Below, in pieces: positions 18,134 to 27,858 of a stretch of DNA of 64,000 nucleotides. The translations under genes were made by a program, and so were the position numbers. Below the pieces are notes generated by a model. That model had not been told where the DNA came from, did no database searches, and saw nothing but the letters and a program-made list of their open reading frames with translations. Within the stretch, counting starts at the first letter, position 1. Each line of letters begins with the position of its first letter. The DNA is from Methanoregula sp. SKADARSKE-2 (lineage in GTDB: Archaea > Halobacteriota > Methanomicrobia > Methanomicrobiales > Methanospirillaceae): positions 248,001 through 312,000 of the forward strand of contig CP121470.1 in the NCBI GenBank assembly GCA_030919125.1, written 5' to 3'.

Positions 18134-20164
18134 TCAACCGGATGGTGAGAGGTGGTAGATATCTGTGCCTTGTGCTGAATAAACCTTTTCAAGCCCTGTC
18201 CGGGTTATGTTTACAGTATACTTTTCCCGTTCAGAGTCGCCGACATAGAGGAGTGTGGCATTGTATTTTTTCATGAGAGGAATGGTCTTTTCCGGCTTTT
18301 CATAGATCGCCTTAATGTCGGCTTTCCGCGTGTCGAACCAGCTTGTGTCATCGCTCCTCCACATAAACTCATGGAACGGCATACCGATTATCGCTGGAAT
18401 TCCGGTAAATGAGGATACCCTTGAACAGTACGAATAATCTCCGCCTTCTGCTTCCACGATCTGTTCATTGCCCGGAAGAGTCCGGAGATAATTGATGGCC
18501 GCCGCGTCCCCGGGATGGGTTTCATTCAGGTACGCGATGCCGTCAAGAGTTCCCGTTCCATAGCCGGAGTTGTACGAAACAACCGGGGGTAACAGGAAGA
18601 GTCCCCCGATAACCAGCACCAGGAGAACGGCCGTGATTTTTGAGGGGAGAACGGGGATCCGGACTGCCAGCCACTTTCCCGCCATGGAGAAGGAAGCGAT
18701 CCCAAGCATGATCCATGCCGGGAGATATGCTTTGAAGACCGTATTCATCCGGAAGTAGGTGTCACCCATGTTATCCTTCAGGAAGAAGAGTTCGCACAAC
18801 AGGAGGATGCCGAGACCGGAGATTGCTAGAATATCGGGAAAGCCCCCTTTCTTATCAACGAAAATGCGGGTACTGAGGAATGCAACGGGTATTGCAGCGA
18901 CTGCAGCAGCATAATATCCTAAAATCAGGAACGGGAGCGCGAGACCAAGCAGGTACGGGCGCCGTGCGATATCCTTTGCAAGAAACACGAGGATGAGCGC
19001 GATAAAAAATCCGTTTACGAGAAGGAATTCAACCGGGTCTGATGGAGTGCGGACAATTCCGATCCCCCCGGTGTGCGTCTGGAGCTCGAGATAGAACGGG
19101 AGGTACAGCAGGATTGCAACCGACGGAATTACCAGGAGATATTTCCCCGATCTCCGGAGAGATTCGATTCCGTGTCCTCTCCAGAGGATCCACGCGCCAG
19201 CAACCATGGTGGTGGGTGCGTAGATCAGGACGTCCCAGGTATTGATGAGCGGCATTGCCCCAAGACTGAGTATGATAAGGGTTGTAACGAACCATCTGGC
19301 CAGGCTGCCAAGGGTCGCCCCGTGTTTGTAAGCAAAGAGAAGGAGGAAGAGCAGGAAGACCTGGTTGAAGATGGAGATGACGTGGGCATGAACATCCCCC
19401 CAGACAAACGAGAATAGGGGGTACTCATTGATCGTGTTAATTATTGTGCGGGTGCTGTCCCAGAGAGCGGAGGGGAGTGCTCTTCCCTGGATGAACTGCC
19501 AGAAGAATGAGGGGTTGGGGATAAAGAAGAGCAGGAGGGGCATCCAGCGGAAACGTTCGAGCAGGTGGGTTCCGATTGCGTACACGTTGATCGCTGCGAG
19601 GGCAAAAACCGTCGGCAGGGCCAGGTTAAATGCTATCCCGGAGGGAACTCCGCTGACAATTGCAAGGCAGCCGAAGATCCAGTACCCGAGGTAGTAATAG
19701 ACGTTCAGGGTTCTGCCGGAAAACCACGGGTCGAGGGGGGGGACGACGGGGTTCCGTATGATCGACTCGAGAAAGGCGTGGTCCATGAATTTTTCTGCAT
19801 AGGATATTGTCGGATTTACAAACCGGAGATCGATCATGAGGAAGAAGCAGAAAAAAAAGAGTGCAACCCAGTGCCATTCCCCTTTAAGCTCGGCGAACCG
19901 GTAATGCCGGTTCCCCACGTGGTACCCAAAGAGGAGGAGGAACGGGAGAAGACCGAGCTGAACCGGGAGACGGGCGAGTCCGCAGTACCACGTGATGAGA
20001 GTAAAAATGAGGATTGATGCAGAGAACGATGCGGGAAATGCAGAGCTGCCGAATATTTTTTTCAGGGAAGGGTAGAGTGAGAGAAGGAGCAGGGCTATAA
20101 CTGCAAGCCAGCTGATGACGGAGAAGAGCTGCTGTTCAATCGTCAGATTTTTTCCTCCGCTCAA
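18134..20164 (-). CDS. DUF2298 multi-helix membrane protein
   Basis: Very hydrophobic protein of 676 residues with more than a dozen predicted helices, of the DUF2298 (archaeal YYY membrane protein) family, thought to be related to GT-C glycosyltransferases. A conserved part is YYYLGYWIFG near residue 150, followed by a loop with WGDVHAHV. A soluble C-terminal portion follows the helices. It is the last gene of a four-gene minus-strand operon and its start overlaps the preceding gene by 29 bases. Inference: it takes part in surface-glycan or lipid-linked sugar assembly along with the GT2 enzyme and flippase-like protein. Confidence 0.85.
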   Translation of the reverse strand: MSGGKNLTIEQQLFSVISWLAVIALLLLSLYPSLKKIFGSSAFPASFSASILIFTLITWYCGLARLPVQLGLLPFLLLFGYHVGNRHYRFAELKGEWHWVALFFFCFFLMIDLRFVNPTISYAEKFMDHAFLESIIRNPVVPPLDPWFSGRTLNVYYYLGYWIFGCLAIVSGVPSGIAFNLALPTVFALAAINVYAIGTHLLERFRWMPLLLFFIPNPSFFWQFIQGRALPSALWDSTRTIINTINEYPLFSFVWGDVHAHVISIFNQVFLLFLLLFAYKHGATLGSLARWFVTTLIILSLGAMPLINTWDVLIYAPTTMVAGAWILWRGHGIESLRRSGKYLLVIPSVAILLYLPFYLELQTHTGGIGIVRTPSDPVEFLLVNGFFIALILVFLAKDIARRPYLLGLALPFLILGYYAAAVAAIPVAFLSTRIFVDKKGGFPDILAISGLGILLLCELFFLKDNMGDTYFRMNTVFKAYLPAWIMLGIASFSMAGKWLAVRIPVLPSKITAVLLVLVIGGLFLLPPVVSYNSGYGTGTLDGIAYLNETHPGDAAAINYLRTLPGNEQIVEAEGGDYSYCSRVSSFTGIPAIIGMPFHEFMWRSDDTSWFDTRKADIKAIYEKPEKTIPLMKKYNATLLYVGDSEREKYTVNITRTGLEKVYSAQGTDIYHLSPSG

Positions 20165-21107
20165 GTTTTGAATTGAGTGCGGATTTTATGCTCGGTACCA
20201 CCCAGTCTCCGAAGAAGTAAATCGATACAATTCCCCCGGCAAGGGTGACGAGATTTTTGATGAGGTGCTCGATTACGGCAATCAGGGTGGCAAAAGCCGG
20301 GGCAATGCCGGCAAGCCCGAAGGTTATTGCCAGCGAGAGTTCATAGGCCCCTATCCCTCCCGGTGTCAAGGGAACTGCCTTTACAAGGTTTCCGATGACA
20401 ACTGCAAGGACAACAATGGCAAACGGGATCTGCTGCTGGAAGATCAGGATGACTGCCATGCAGACAAAAATATCGAGAAGCCAGATGATGATTGAAGAGG
20501 ATCCCAGGAGTGCCAGGGCTCGCACCGAGAGCGAGGCTCTCTCAATCTCATGGAGCATGGTCAGCAGGATCTGGAGGTATTTGTTGCCGGAGCTGCACCT
20601 CCCCGTACAGCGTAAGAAGAGGAAAAAAACGATACCTGCTCCAAGCGGTACGGCAACAAGGGTGTAGATCCAGGATGGTGCATTCAGGACGAAGAAGAGT
20701 GACAAGGCGCCAAGAAGCGCTACCGTGACGATATCAAAGACCCGTTCCACGATAAGTGAGGAGACTCCCTCGGAGTACGTTGTAGTGTACTCGTGCTTCA
20801 GGATGAAGACCCGGACAAGGTCGCCCAGACGAGCAGGCACAACAAGATTTGCCGTCTGGCTCACAAAGACGCAGGCGGTTGAGACTCCCACCGAAACCCG
20901 GTAATTCAGGCCCAGGAGGATTGCGTGGTATCGCCATCCCCTCAGCCACCATGCCGACAGGCAGATGAGAATCCCGACGATGAGATATACGGGAGTGATG
21001 TGCTGGAGCGCAAGGAAGAGCTGGTCCTTGACATTGAACAGCATGTAAGCAATAATACCGATTGCTATGGCTGTGGGGACGACAAGAGCGCTAATCTTTC
21101 GCAACAT
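20136..21107 (-). CDS. Flippase-like/lysylphosphatidylglycerol synthase TM-family protein
   Basis: Integral membrane protein of about 323 residues of the UPF0104/LPG_synthase_TM family, whose members are often found with sugar-transfer genes. Several helices, the conserved VPARLGDLVRVFIL block near residue 105, VERVFDIVTVALLG, and LTPGGIGAYELS near 240 are typical. ATG 21107 (MLRKIS) is chosen; a longer frame starts at 21149 inside the GT2 gene. The start overlaps the GT2 stop by 17 bases, so translation is probably coupled. Confidence 0.88.
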   Translation of the reverse strand: MLRKISALVVPTAIAIGIIAYMLFNVKDQLFLALQHITPVYLIVGILICLSAWWLRGWRYHAILLGLNYRVSVGVSTACVFVSQTANLVVPARLGDLVRVFILKHEYTTTYSEGVSSLIVERVFDIVTVALLGALSLFFVLNAPSWIYTLVAVPLGAGIVFFLFLRCTGRCSSGNKYLQILLTMLHEIERASLSVRALALLGSSSIIIWLLDIFVCMAVILIFQQQIPFAIVVLAVVIGNLVKAVPLTPGGIGAYELSLAITFGLAGIAPAFATLIAVIEHLIKNLVTLAGGIVSIYFFGDWVVPSIKSALNSKLERRKKSDD

Positions 21108-21807
21108 GGATCTGCCACCAGAGCCGGAGAATGGACGAACCCATCTCAAAAATGTCTCTCAATCGGACGGTTGTGCCCCTGCCTGCACGCCACCGGACCG
21201 GAAATTCGGTGACCGAATATCCCCGGCGCTGGGATCTTACGAGTAATTCGGTATCCCAGAACCAGTGGCTCGAGCGGATAAAGGGGAGAATCGGGAGGAT
21301 CCTGCTCTTCCTGAACGCCTTGAAGCCGCACTGGTGATCGAAAATTCTGCTGCCCAGAATCGCCCTTACCAGGAAATTGTACCCGCGGCTCGCGATCTCC
21401 CTTCTCTCTGTTCTGACACTATCGCTTCTGGGAAGAAGTCTTGATCCGGTGGCGATATCGGCGCCTTCACGAATGGCATCGATCAGTTCTGGGAGGTGCT
21501 GCATGTCGGTGGCAAGATCGACATCGTAATAGCAGACAATGGTCCCTTTTGCTTCGTTGATAGCCCTGTTGAGTGCCTTCCCCCGTCCCTGACGGTGATC
21601 TCTATGCAGGAGGCAGACATGGTGGTCTTTTTCTTCCCAATGTCGTGCGCACTCAATGCTTCCGTCATTACTGCCATCCTCAGCAATGAGGATCTCATAG
21701 TCGCCGGCTATCCGTGAGAGGATCTCGATCGACCGGGGAATTGCAGCTTCAAGTGAGACCCGGTCATTAAATACCGGGATTATCGCGGTCACTTCCGGAA
21801 CCGCCAT
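21091..21807 (-). CDS. Family 2 glycosyltransferase (dolichyl-phosphate mannose synthase-like)
   Basis: Glycosyltransferase of 238 residues of the GT2/GT-A fold. VTAIIPVFNDRVSLEAAI opens the nucleotide-binding part; IAEDGSNDGS and YYDVDLATD (the metal-binding DxD region) follow, and the acceptor side includes HQCGFKAFRKS. This pattern resembles enzymes that load mannose or glucose onto dolichyl phosphate. The ATG is adjacent to the stop of the FAD oxidoreductase gene. There are no clear membrane helices, so it probably works at the inner face of the membrane with the neighbouring proteins. Confidence 0.9.
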   Translation of the reverse strand: MAVPEVTAIIPVFNDRVSLEAAIPRSIEILSRIAGDYEILIAEDGSNDGSIECARHWEEKDHHVCLLHRDHRQGRGKALNRAINEAKGTIVCYYDVDLATDMQHLPELIDAIREGADIATGSRLLPRSDSVRTERREIASRGYNFLVRAILGSRIFDHQCGFKAFRKSRILPILPFIRSSHWFWDTELLVRSQRRGYSVTEFPVRWRAGRGTTVRLRDIFEMGSSILRLWWQIHVAKD

Positions 21808-23033
21808 CAGGAACCCCGTAATTTTATCTTTTCGGCAACTTCGATCCCCGCCCGGATGGATCCTTCCATGCTCCTCTCCGGATAGTTGGGAGGCGAGAAC
21901 ATCCCTGCCATGTAAAGCCCGTGCTGTTCGTAATCCGGAATAAGTGAGCGGTACCCTGTCGAATAGACGGGGCCAGCCCAGGGATCCACAGCAATTTTGT
22001 GCCAGTGTATCTCTTCTCGTCCGACGGAAAACCTTGCACAGAAATCATCGAGCATCCTCCCTTCAGAGTCGTGCGGGAGGGAGCCAGAGAAGTAGGAGGC
22101 GAGATATACGAGATGCTCTCCGTATCGATCCGATGGAATAAAATTCGTGTGCGTAACAACTGCTCCATAGGGTGCAGGATCTTTCATGTTCAGCCAGTAA
22201 ATTCCCTTTGTTACTTCCCGGTCCATGCCAAGGGTCACGCAGGCGGCCCCCTGGTACGGTATTACCGGAATCACCGGCCCCCCGATCCGTTCCAGTTCAC
22301 GAGGGGGGATCGTAGAAATGACCGCATCAAAGGATTTGCCGTTAATCTCCCACTTGTCCTGGGATCTGGTTACCGATGCTGCAGGAGCGCTTTTTTGGAT
22401 TTTTCCACCCTGCCTCTCAATTGAACGTTCGAGGGAATCGATAAGGGTATGAAACCCCCCGTTTAGATAGCCAAGGTGTTCCCCGGAAACCCCCCGGTCA
22501 GAGCGGATCGCGATCCGGCTGATGAGCCAGGCAGCTGAAACTTCCTTTCTCTGGTCTCCGAATTTACTTTTCAGCAGGGGTTCAAAGAATGATCTGTATA
22601 TGTTTCTCCCAAGACGATTGACTATGAATTCTTCCGCTGAAACATCGTCGAGGCTGCTGAGATCCATATTCTTTGACCTCAACGTAAGAAGGGCGAGTCT
22701 CGCTTTATCGAGAAGGGAAAGTTCGGGATAGTTAAGGATCTCGAGGGGTGAATTCAATGGATAGAGGGTATTATTGGCATAATAGCCCGTTGTTCCGGTC
22801 CTCCATTCAAGCTTATCGGAAAGACCAAGATCTTCAAGCAGGGAGAACAGGTGCCGATCCCCAGCAAAACAATGATGGTAGTACCGTTCGATCCAGTATT
22901 CATCGATCCGGTAGGAAGAGAGACAGCCCCCGAGAAATGGCATTTTTTCAAAGATCTCGATCTCGTGGTCGGGGAGGAGTGCGCAGGCTGATGAGAGTCC
23001 GGTAACTCCTCCACCGATTATTCCGATTTTCAT
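21807..23033 (-). CDS. FAD/NAD(P)-binding oxidoreductase, amine-oxidase-like
   Basis: Flavoprotein of 408 residues. The Rossmann FAD motif is at the very start (IGIIGGGVTGLSSA), followed by EIFEKMPFLGG. The C-terminal FAD block is GLYMAGMFSPPNYPERSMEGSI. The family includes protoporphyrinogen-oxidase-like and phytoene-desaturase-like enzymes; the substrate is unknown. It is the first gene of the surface-glycan operon, so a role in modifying a lipid or sugar carrier is possible (inference). A divergent promoter region of about 190 bases separates it from cetZ. Confidence 0.85.
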   Translation of the reverse strand: MKIGIIGGGVTGLSSACALLPDHEIEIFEKMPFLGGCLSSYRIDEYWIERYYHHCFAGDRHLFSLLEDLGLSDKLEWRTGTTGYYANNTLYPLNSPLEILNYPELSLLDKARLALLTLRSKNMDLSSLDDVSAEEFIVNRLGRNIYRSFFEPLLKSKFGDQRKEVSAAWLISRIAIRSDRGVSGEHLGYLNGGFHTLIDSLERSIERQGGKIQKSAPAASVTRSQDKWEINGKSFDAVISTIPPRELERIGGPVIPVIPYQGAACVTLGMDREVTKGIYWLNMKDPAPYGAVVTHTNFIPSDRYGEHLVYLASYFSGSLPHDSEGRMLDDFCARFSVGREEIHWHKIAVDPWAGPVYSTGYRSLIPDYEQHGLYMAGMFSPPNYPERSMEGSIRAGIEVAEKIKLRGS

Positions 23034-23222
23034 AGTGGTGATCTATAGTATTTTCACAGCGAAATGAAAAAGACTCCGTATTCTCCTGAAAAAGTGAGTG
23101 CTGTCCTCGTAAAGAGGAGAAGAAAGTTTTTGTACTGTCGAATTAAAGATTATCACAGCAAAAGGACTTAAGAGAATCAAATGGAAATAATTACCTATTA
23201 GCCCATTGGATGGTGTCACCAG

Positions 23223-24404
23223 ATGCGCGTATTTTTCATAGGTTTTGGTCAAGCGGGCGGCAAAATTGTCGATATGTTTATCGAGCAGGACAAGAAGCTC
23301 GGAACGAACAGTTTCCGGGGAATAGCCGTCAATACCGCACGAACCGATCTGATGGGACTGAAAAATATCGAGATGAAAGACCGGATTCTTATCGGGCAGA
23401 CGATGGTAAAGGGTCACGGGGTAGGCACCGACAACGTGACCGGAGCCCGGGTAACTGCTGATGAAATTGACAGCATCATCAGTGCAATCGACACCCGTGG
23501 CACGCACGATGTCGATGCCTTTGTTATCGTTGCCGGTCTTGGGGGAGGGACCGGATCCGGAGGATCTCCGGTTCTTGCCCGGCATCTCAAACGCATCTAC
23601 CGCGAACCGGTGTATGCGATCGGCATTATTCCCGCCCCGGAGGAGGGAAGACTCTATTCCTATAATGCAGCCAGAAGTCTGACGACCCTTGTGAATGAAG
23701 CGGACAATACATTTATTTTCGACAACAGCGCTTGGAAGAACGAAGGCGAGAGTGTAAAAACCGCCTTCCAGAGGTTGAACAACGAGGTCGTAAGAAGGTT
23801 CGGCGTCCTGTTCCGTGCCGGAGAAGTCAGCGGCAGGATGGGGGTCGGCGAGATGGTTGTAGACTCAAGCGAGATCATCAACACCCTCCGGGGCGGGGGC
23901 ATTACCTCTGTCGGGTACGCCGTGAGCGAGGTTCTCAGTAAACGCTCAAAACAACAAAAAGGCATCTTCGGTGGGCTTAAAGATAAATTCGGACCCAAAA
24001 AAGAGGCGAATGAGCAGGTTTTAATGGGCGAGGACCGGTCAGCAAAAATTGTATCTCTTGTCCGTCGTGCAATGCTGGGACGGCTGACACTCCCCTGCGA
24101 CTACTCAACTGCCGAGCGAGCGTTAGTCCTCCTCGCCGGTCCCCCCGATGAGATGGACCGGAAAGGAGTCGAGAAGGCGAAGAGCTGGGTCGAAGAGAAT
24201 ATTGCCGGCGTCGAAGTCCGAGGTGGAGACTACCCGGTGAACAGCGAGTACGTGGCCGTGGTGGTAATGCTCGCGACCGTTGGCAATGCACCCAGGATAA
24301 AAGAACTTCTTGACATCGCAAAAGAAACAAAAGAAGATGTTATTAAGTCAAAGGAGAAAAAATCGAGTATGTTTGAAGAAGGCATCGAGCCTTTGTTCGA
24401 GTGA
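23223..24404 (+). CDS. cetZ: CetZ-like tubulin/FtsZ superfamily GTPase
   Basis: Cytoskeletal GTPase of 393 residues. The start FFIGFGQAGGKIVD is typical of CetZ rather than FtsZ, the tubulin signature is GLGGGTGSGG near residue 107, and the T-loop and synergy regions follow. The segment after residue 240 is charged (KRSKQQKGIFGGLKDKFG), a CetZ-type variable loop. CetZ proteins are known to control archaeal cell shape rather than division. ATG 23223 is the first residue. Its stop overlaps the start region of the next gene, which encodes an exported protein, so the two are likely made together. Confidence 0.9.
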   Translation: MRVFFIGFGQAGGKIVDMFIEQDKKLGTNSFRGIAVNTARTDLMGLKNIEMKDRILIGQTMVKGHGVGTDNVTGARVTADEIDSIISAIDTRGTHDVDAFVIVAGLGGGTGSGGSPVLARHLKRIYREPVYAIGIIPAPEEGRLYSYNAARSLTTLVNEADNTFIFDNSAWKNEGESVKTAFQRLNNEVVRRFGVLFRAGEVSGRMGVGEMVVDSSEIINTLRGGGITSVGYAVSEVLSKRSKQQKGIFGGLKDKFGPKKEANEQVLMGEDRSAKIVSLVRRAMLGRLTLPCDYSTAERALVLLAGPPDEMDRKGVEKAKSWVEENIAGVEVRGGDYPVNSEYVAVVVMLATVGNAPRIKELLDIAKETKEDVIKSKEKKSSMFEEGIEPLFE

Positions 24405-24409
24405 GGTTG

Positions 24410-25534
24410 ATGATGAAGGGTCTATTCAATTGGGCGATAATTGCCATTCTTTTATTTTTGTGTGTTCCGGTAGTATCTGCATTCAGTGTAACTTCCTATA
24501 CCCAGGATCCCTCCGGGTCGCTCTCTCCCACGATTCCGGTTACGGCCTCGTTTAAAATCGATACCCCCGGGCAATTTCCCTCTGCCGACGATCTCATGTT
24601 GTATACAGATCTTGAGAAGCCCAGCTGGACCTATACAATCCTTGTGAACGGTGTTGAAAACCAGCGGCCGGTCCAGGGAGGAAAATCACTCACTATCACG
24701 GGTTTTGAGTTAAGTTACAAAACCGGGGATGAGGTTTCCGTAAGAGTCACTCTGGAGGGAACAGCTCCAGCAGTAACTGCTGCGGGAGACAAAATAATCG
24801 TCCGGATCACCGAGAATGATGCCCGCGGTAATCCGATAACCAGCACTCAGGTTACGAAAACTGCAACTGTCGTCGACCCCGGGGAGGTCCCGAAGGCGGT
24901 CGCAGCCCGACAGGCAGATCTTCAGGCTTTCTGGGTCAATATCGATGAGAGGGCTGCAACCGGTATCGATACTTCAGCCGCTGAAGCAAAATATAATGAA
25001 GCAAATCAGGATATCAGTAATGCCCAGGCTCAGCCACCGACAGCATATGCTACCGCGTTAGCCAGTCTTAAGGCCGCACAGACCGCGATTGAGGATGGAG
25101 GAAAAGCTCTTGACAGGGCCTGGGCAGAGAGTGATGCGGCTTCAGCGCAGGTTCCTATTGCCAATGTGGATACAATTATTGCCTGGTTCAAAAGCAGCCC
25201 GCAATGGGCCAATGATGTGCAGTTGCCAGCGATCGTTGCCAAACGTGAACTTGCTGTAGGTTACCTCTCGAACGCGAATGATGCGATCAAGAGTGGGTCA
25301 TACGATGTGGCCCGTTCGAAAGCACAGGAAGCTTTTGCGAAGGGAAATGAATCATATACTGATGCTCTAGCCCGGCAGTATACATTGACGCATGGTATTG
25401 ATGTCATTGGAATGATTGCAGGAATTTTTAGTAATGGTGTATTGATCATCGGAGCCGGTGTCGTAATGGTCGTACTCGTTGTAGTGGGTATAATTGTCTA
25501 CCGGAAACGCTCACGCTGGGATGAACTCGGCTGA
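24410..25534 (+). CDS. Exported helical protein anchored at the C terminus
   Basis: Predicted exported protein of about 374 residues; function unknown. It has a signal segment (IIAILLFLCVPVVSAF), a beta-rich first half, then a long helical second half rich in Ala, Glu and Asn (for example EAKYNEANQDISNAQAQ) that may form a coiled coil or helical bundle. A strong helix (VLIIGAGVVMVVLVVVGIIVY) with RKRSRW anchors it. The start ATG 24410 (or 24413) follows a GAGGT ribosome site that lies in the end of cetZ. Its tight coupling to cetZ suggests an outer partner of the cytoskeletal system; this is inference only. Confidence 0.75.
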   Translation: MMKGLFNWAIIAILLFLCVPVVSAFSVTSYTQDPSGSLSPTIPVTASFKIDTPGQFPSADDLMLYTDLEKPSWTYTILVNGVENQRPVQGGKSLTITGFELSYKTGDEVSVRVTLEGTAPAVTAAGDKIIVRITENDARGNPITSTQVTKTATVVDPGEVPKAVAARQADLQAFWVNIDERAATGIDTSAAEAKYNEANQDISNAQAQPPTAYATALASLKAAQTAIEDGGKALDRAWAESDAASAQVPIANVDTIIAWFKSSPQWANDVQLPAIVAKRELAVGYLSNANDAIKSGSYDVARSKAQEAFAKGNESYTDALARQYTLTHGIDVIGMIAGIFSNGVLIIGAGVVMVVLVVVGIIVYRKRSRWDELG

Positions 25535-25859
25535 GCGGACGGATCTCCGTCAACCTCATCTTTTTTAAAATTCAGTTCTGAAAAATTATACCGTCCTAAT
25601 TGGTCTTCCTCTGCACTCTCTTTGAACACCTTCAAAAATATGCAGAAATTCTGCTCGCAGATCTAAATGAAGACCCCGTCAGATTTGAAGGATGGGTAGG
25701 AACCCAAACTCAGCCAGAAAAACGATGTGAAATTTTCTGGAAGCCCGATAATAAAAGGATTGATGCAGAAAAATCCGGTCTTTCACAGAACGATTCCCAA
25801 TATTGCAGGTGAAACGCCCGATTATGAAAAATAATCTGCTAATATACTCTCTATCATCC
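25535..25859. other. Intergenic region between convergent genes
   Basis: About 325 bases between the exported-protein gene and the TIGR03663-like gene, which point at each other. T runs near 25560 could terminate the first. No protein-like frame is convincing. Confidence 0.35.
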
Positions 25860-27524
25860 TTATGTTACTTTGTGAGGGGTAAAGAGATCGATATTGATAC
25901 TGCCCATCTGTCCATCCCGGTGAAGATAGTACTCCAAAAGCCGGTTCTGATTGTCATAGAATGAGAACCAGTAACTCAGTTTGTAGGTTTTTTTGTCATA
26001 CCCTTCTATCGATGGATAACTGGCAGTATCATGGAGGATTATTACCCCGGGGTTCTCTTTTGTAAGTGTCTTCGTCTCGGTTATATCTCCATAAAACGAG
26101 ATTCTGTCCCATCGTGAACCGCGATAGTACCAGGGAAGCGGCCAGTAATCCTTGGATGCGATAACCATTCTCTCCGAGGCATCCATCAGTTTCATGACCT
26201 CACGCATCTCTTCAGAGTTTTGGACCTGAACGATCGGTTCGTTAATGTCTGCCGGGATGAACGCAACGTGCCAGGTCATTGCCAGAAGAAAGAGACATCC
26301 GAGAAGTGCAAAGACCATCTTCTGCCAGTTGAACCGGTAAACCGCGACAAAACACATTGGCAGTAACTGGGGGATGATGAGCCAGGGCACTTTCTCCCCA
26401 ACGTACGCATAAAAAGCCATTGTCAGTATCATCCAGTAAATACAGAACTGGAAGAAGATATCCGACTCTCCGGTTCCTGCTCTCCTGAGTTGTAACCGGC
26501 GAAGACTTTCGTTTGCGAGATCCTGGACCGGGAGTTCGAAACGCCGATCTGTTACCCAGGTTTTTACTCTTCTCCCCCAGAGAATGAGACTGACATCTCT
26601 GAACAGGAACTGGATTGTTCCAACGATTGCGAGAACAAATAGTGGGAGCTCGTAGAGAAGATACAAGGGGATATATAAAAAAAACGGACCCCCGAGTCGC
26701 TGTTCGTTGTGCATTGCTACCCAGTGAGAAACAGCCTGGTACCAACCGGTCGTATTTGCCTGGAAATTTACTCCCTCAAGCCCGATGTGAAAGTTCTGTC
26801 CGATAAGGGTTTCCGGGTGGAATCCGAACGCTGAATATATGACCGCCAGACTGCCGATGGTGATAAACATCCAGATAAGAAGATCGTTCTTCCATCCCGC
26901 TGGAAGGGTAAGACGTTTCATCCGAACTGCGAAAGCAAAGAACGAGATAAATATCAGGAGTATAACCGGCATCTCTTCTTTACAGGCAAGCGCCCCGGCA
27001 GCGGCAACAGCAGCTACTACCGAATAACGGGTCTGCCCTTTCTCAAAGTAATAGAGTAGGGCAACAAGGAGGAGCAGGGTAAAAAAAAGCATAAAGATAT
27101 CGTGCCGCAGGAAACGAGAGAAGTACACCAGATCCGGCGAAATTGCGATGAATAGCGCTGCAAAGAGGGTCTGGTTTTTATTGATGTATCCTAACTTGTG
27201 GATGCAATATACAAGGGGGAGGAGGAGGAAGCCGAAGAATGCAGGGAGGACCCTGGCGATCAGGTCCGAACTCCCGAAAACAAAAAACATTCCGGCAGTG
27301 ATGTAGTAGAGGAATGGTCCGTGGTAACTTGGGTCGTATACCCATGATCCCTTGGTTAATAATTCATAGGAGAACCACGAATGAATAGCCTCATCGTGAT
27401 GGAGAAGTTTAAGATCCAGTTGCGAGAACCGGAGAATAAATGCAATTAAAAGAATTAAGAAAAAAATTCTTTCGAAGGTAAAAAAAAATTTGATTTTATT
27501 GGATATTACAGCGGCCTGCTGCAC
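25860..27524 (-). CDS. TIGR03663-type membrane mannosyltransferase-like protein
   Basis: Integral membrane protein of 554 residues of the GT-C superfamily (dolichyl-phosphate-mannose-protein mannosyltransferase fold), matching the archaeal TIGR03663 group. After the first helix comes LHHDEAIHSWFSYELL, the acidic pair in the first outer loop typical of GT-C enzymes, and DPSYHGPFLYY. More than ten helices follow, then a soluble C-terminal domain. The likely role is transfer of a sugar from a polyprenyl carrier on the outside of the membrane; the substrate is unknown. It ends the rps10/EF-1alpha side of the minus strand, ten bases after rps10. Confidence 0.83.
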   Translation of the reverse strand: MQQAAVISNKIKFFFTFERIFFLILLIAFILRFSQLDLKLLHHDEAIHSWFSYELLTKGSWVYDPSYHGPFLYYITAGMFFVFGSSDLIARVLPAFFGFLLLPLVYCIHKLGYINKNQTLFAALFIAISPDLVYFSRFLRHDIFMLFFTLLLLVALLYYFEKGQTRYSVVAAVAAAGALACKEEMPVILLIFISFFAFAVRMKRLTLPAGWKNDLLIWMFITIGSLAVIYSAFGFHPETLIGQNFHIGLEGVNFQANTTGWYQAVSHWVAMHNEQRLGGPFFLYIPLYLLYELPLFVLAIVGTIQFLFRDVSLILWGRRVKTWVTDRRFELPVQDLANESLRRLQLRRAGTGESDIFFQFCIYWMILTMAFYAYVGEKVPWLIIPQLLPMCFVAVYRFNWQKMVFALLGCLFLLAMTWHVAFIPADINEPIVQVQNSEEMREVMKLMDASERMVIASKDYWPLPWYYRGSRWDRISFYGDITETKTLTKENPGVIILHDTASYPSIEGYDKKTYKLSYWFSFYDNQNRLLEYYLHRDGQMGSINIDLFTPHKVT

Positions 27525-27533
27525 GCTGCACCT

Positions 27534-27842
27534 TCAACTCTCGAGTACGATCTCAATGCCGATATCTTTTGGCACCTGAATGCGCATCAGCTGACGGAGT
27601 GCACGCTCGTCTGCATCGATATCGATGAGGCGTTTGTGAACGCGCATTTGCCAGCGATCCCACGTAGCGGTCCCCTCGCCATCGGGGCTTTTGCGGATTG
27701 GTACAACCAACCTTTTGGTCGGTAGCGGTATTGGGCCGGCCAGATTTACACCTGTGCGTTCTGCAATTTCCCGGATTCTGTCACAGACCATCTCTACTTT
27801 GTTGAAATCAGTCCCTGTCAGGCGAATTCTGGCTTTCTGCAT
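27534..27842 (-). CDS. rps10: Small subunit ribosomal protein S10
   Basis: Ribosomal protein of 102 residues of the 30S head. Family blocks are [19 protein letters not shown] and [29 protein letters not shown] (quoted in part). ATG 27842 (MQKARI) is chosen over an in-frame start at 27854. It follows EF-1alpha closely, the normal archaeal order. Confidence 0.96.
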   Translation of the reverse strand: MQKARIRLTGTDFNKVEMVCDRIREIAERTGVNLAGPIPLPTKRLVVPIRKSPDGEGTATWDRWQMRVHKRLIDIDADERALRQLMRIQVPKDIGIEIVLES

Positions 27843-27858
27843 GGTAACCACCAAAGAA

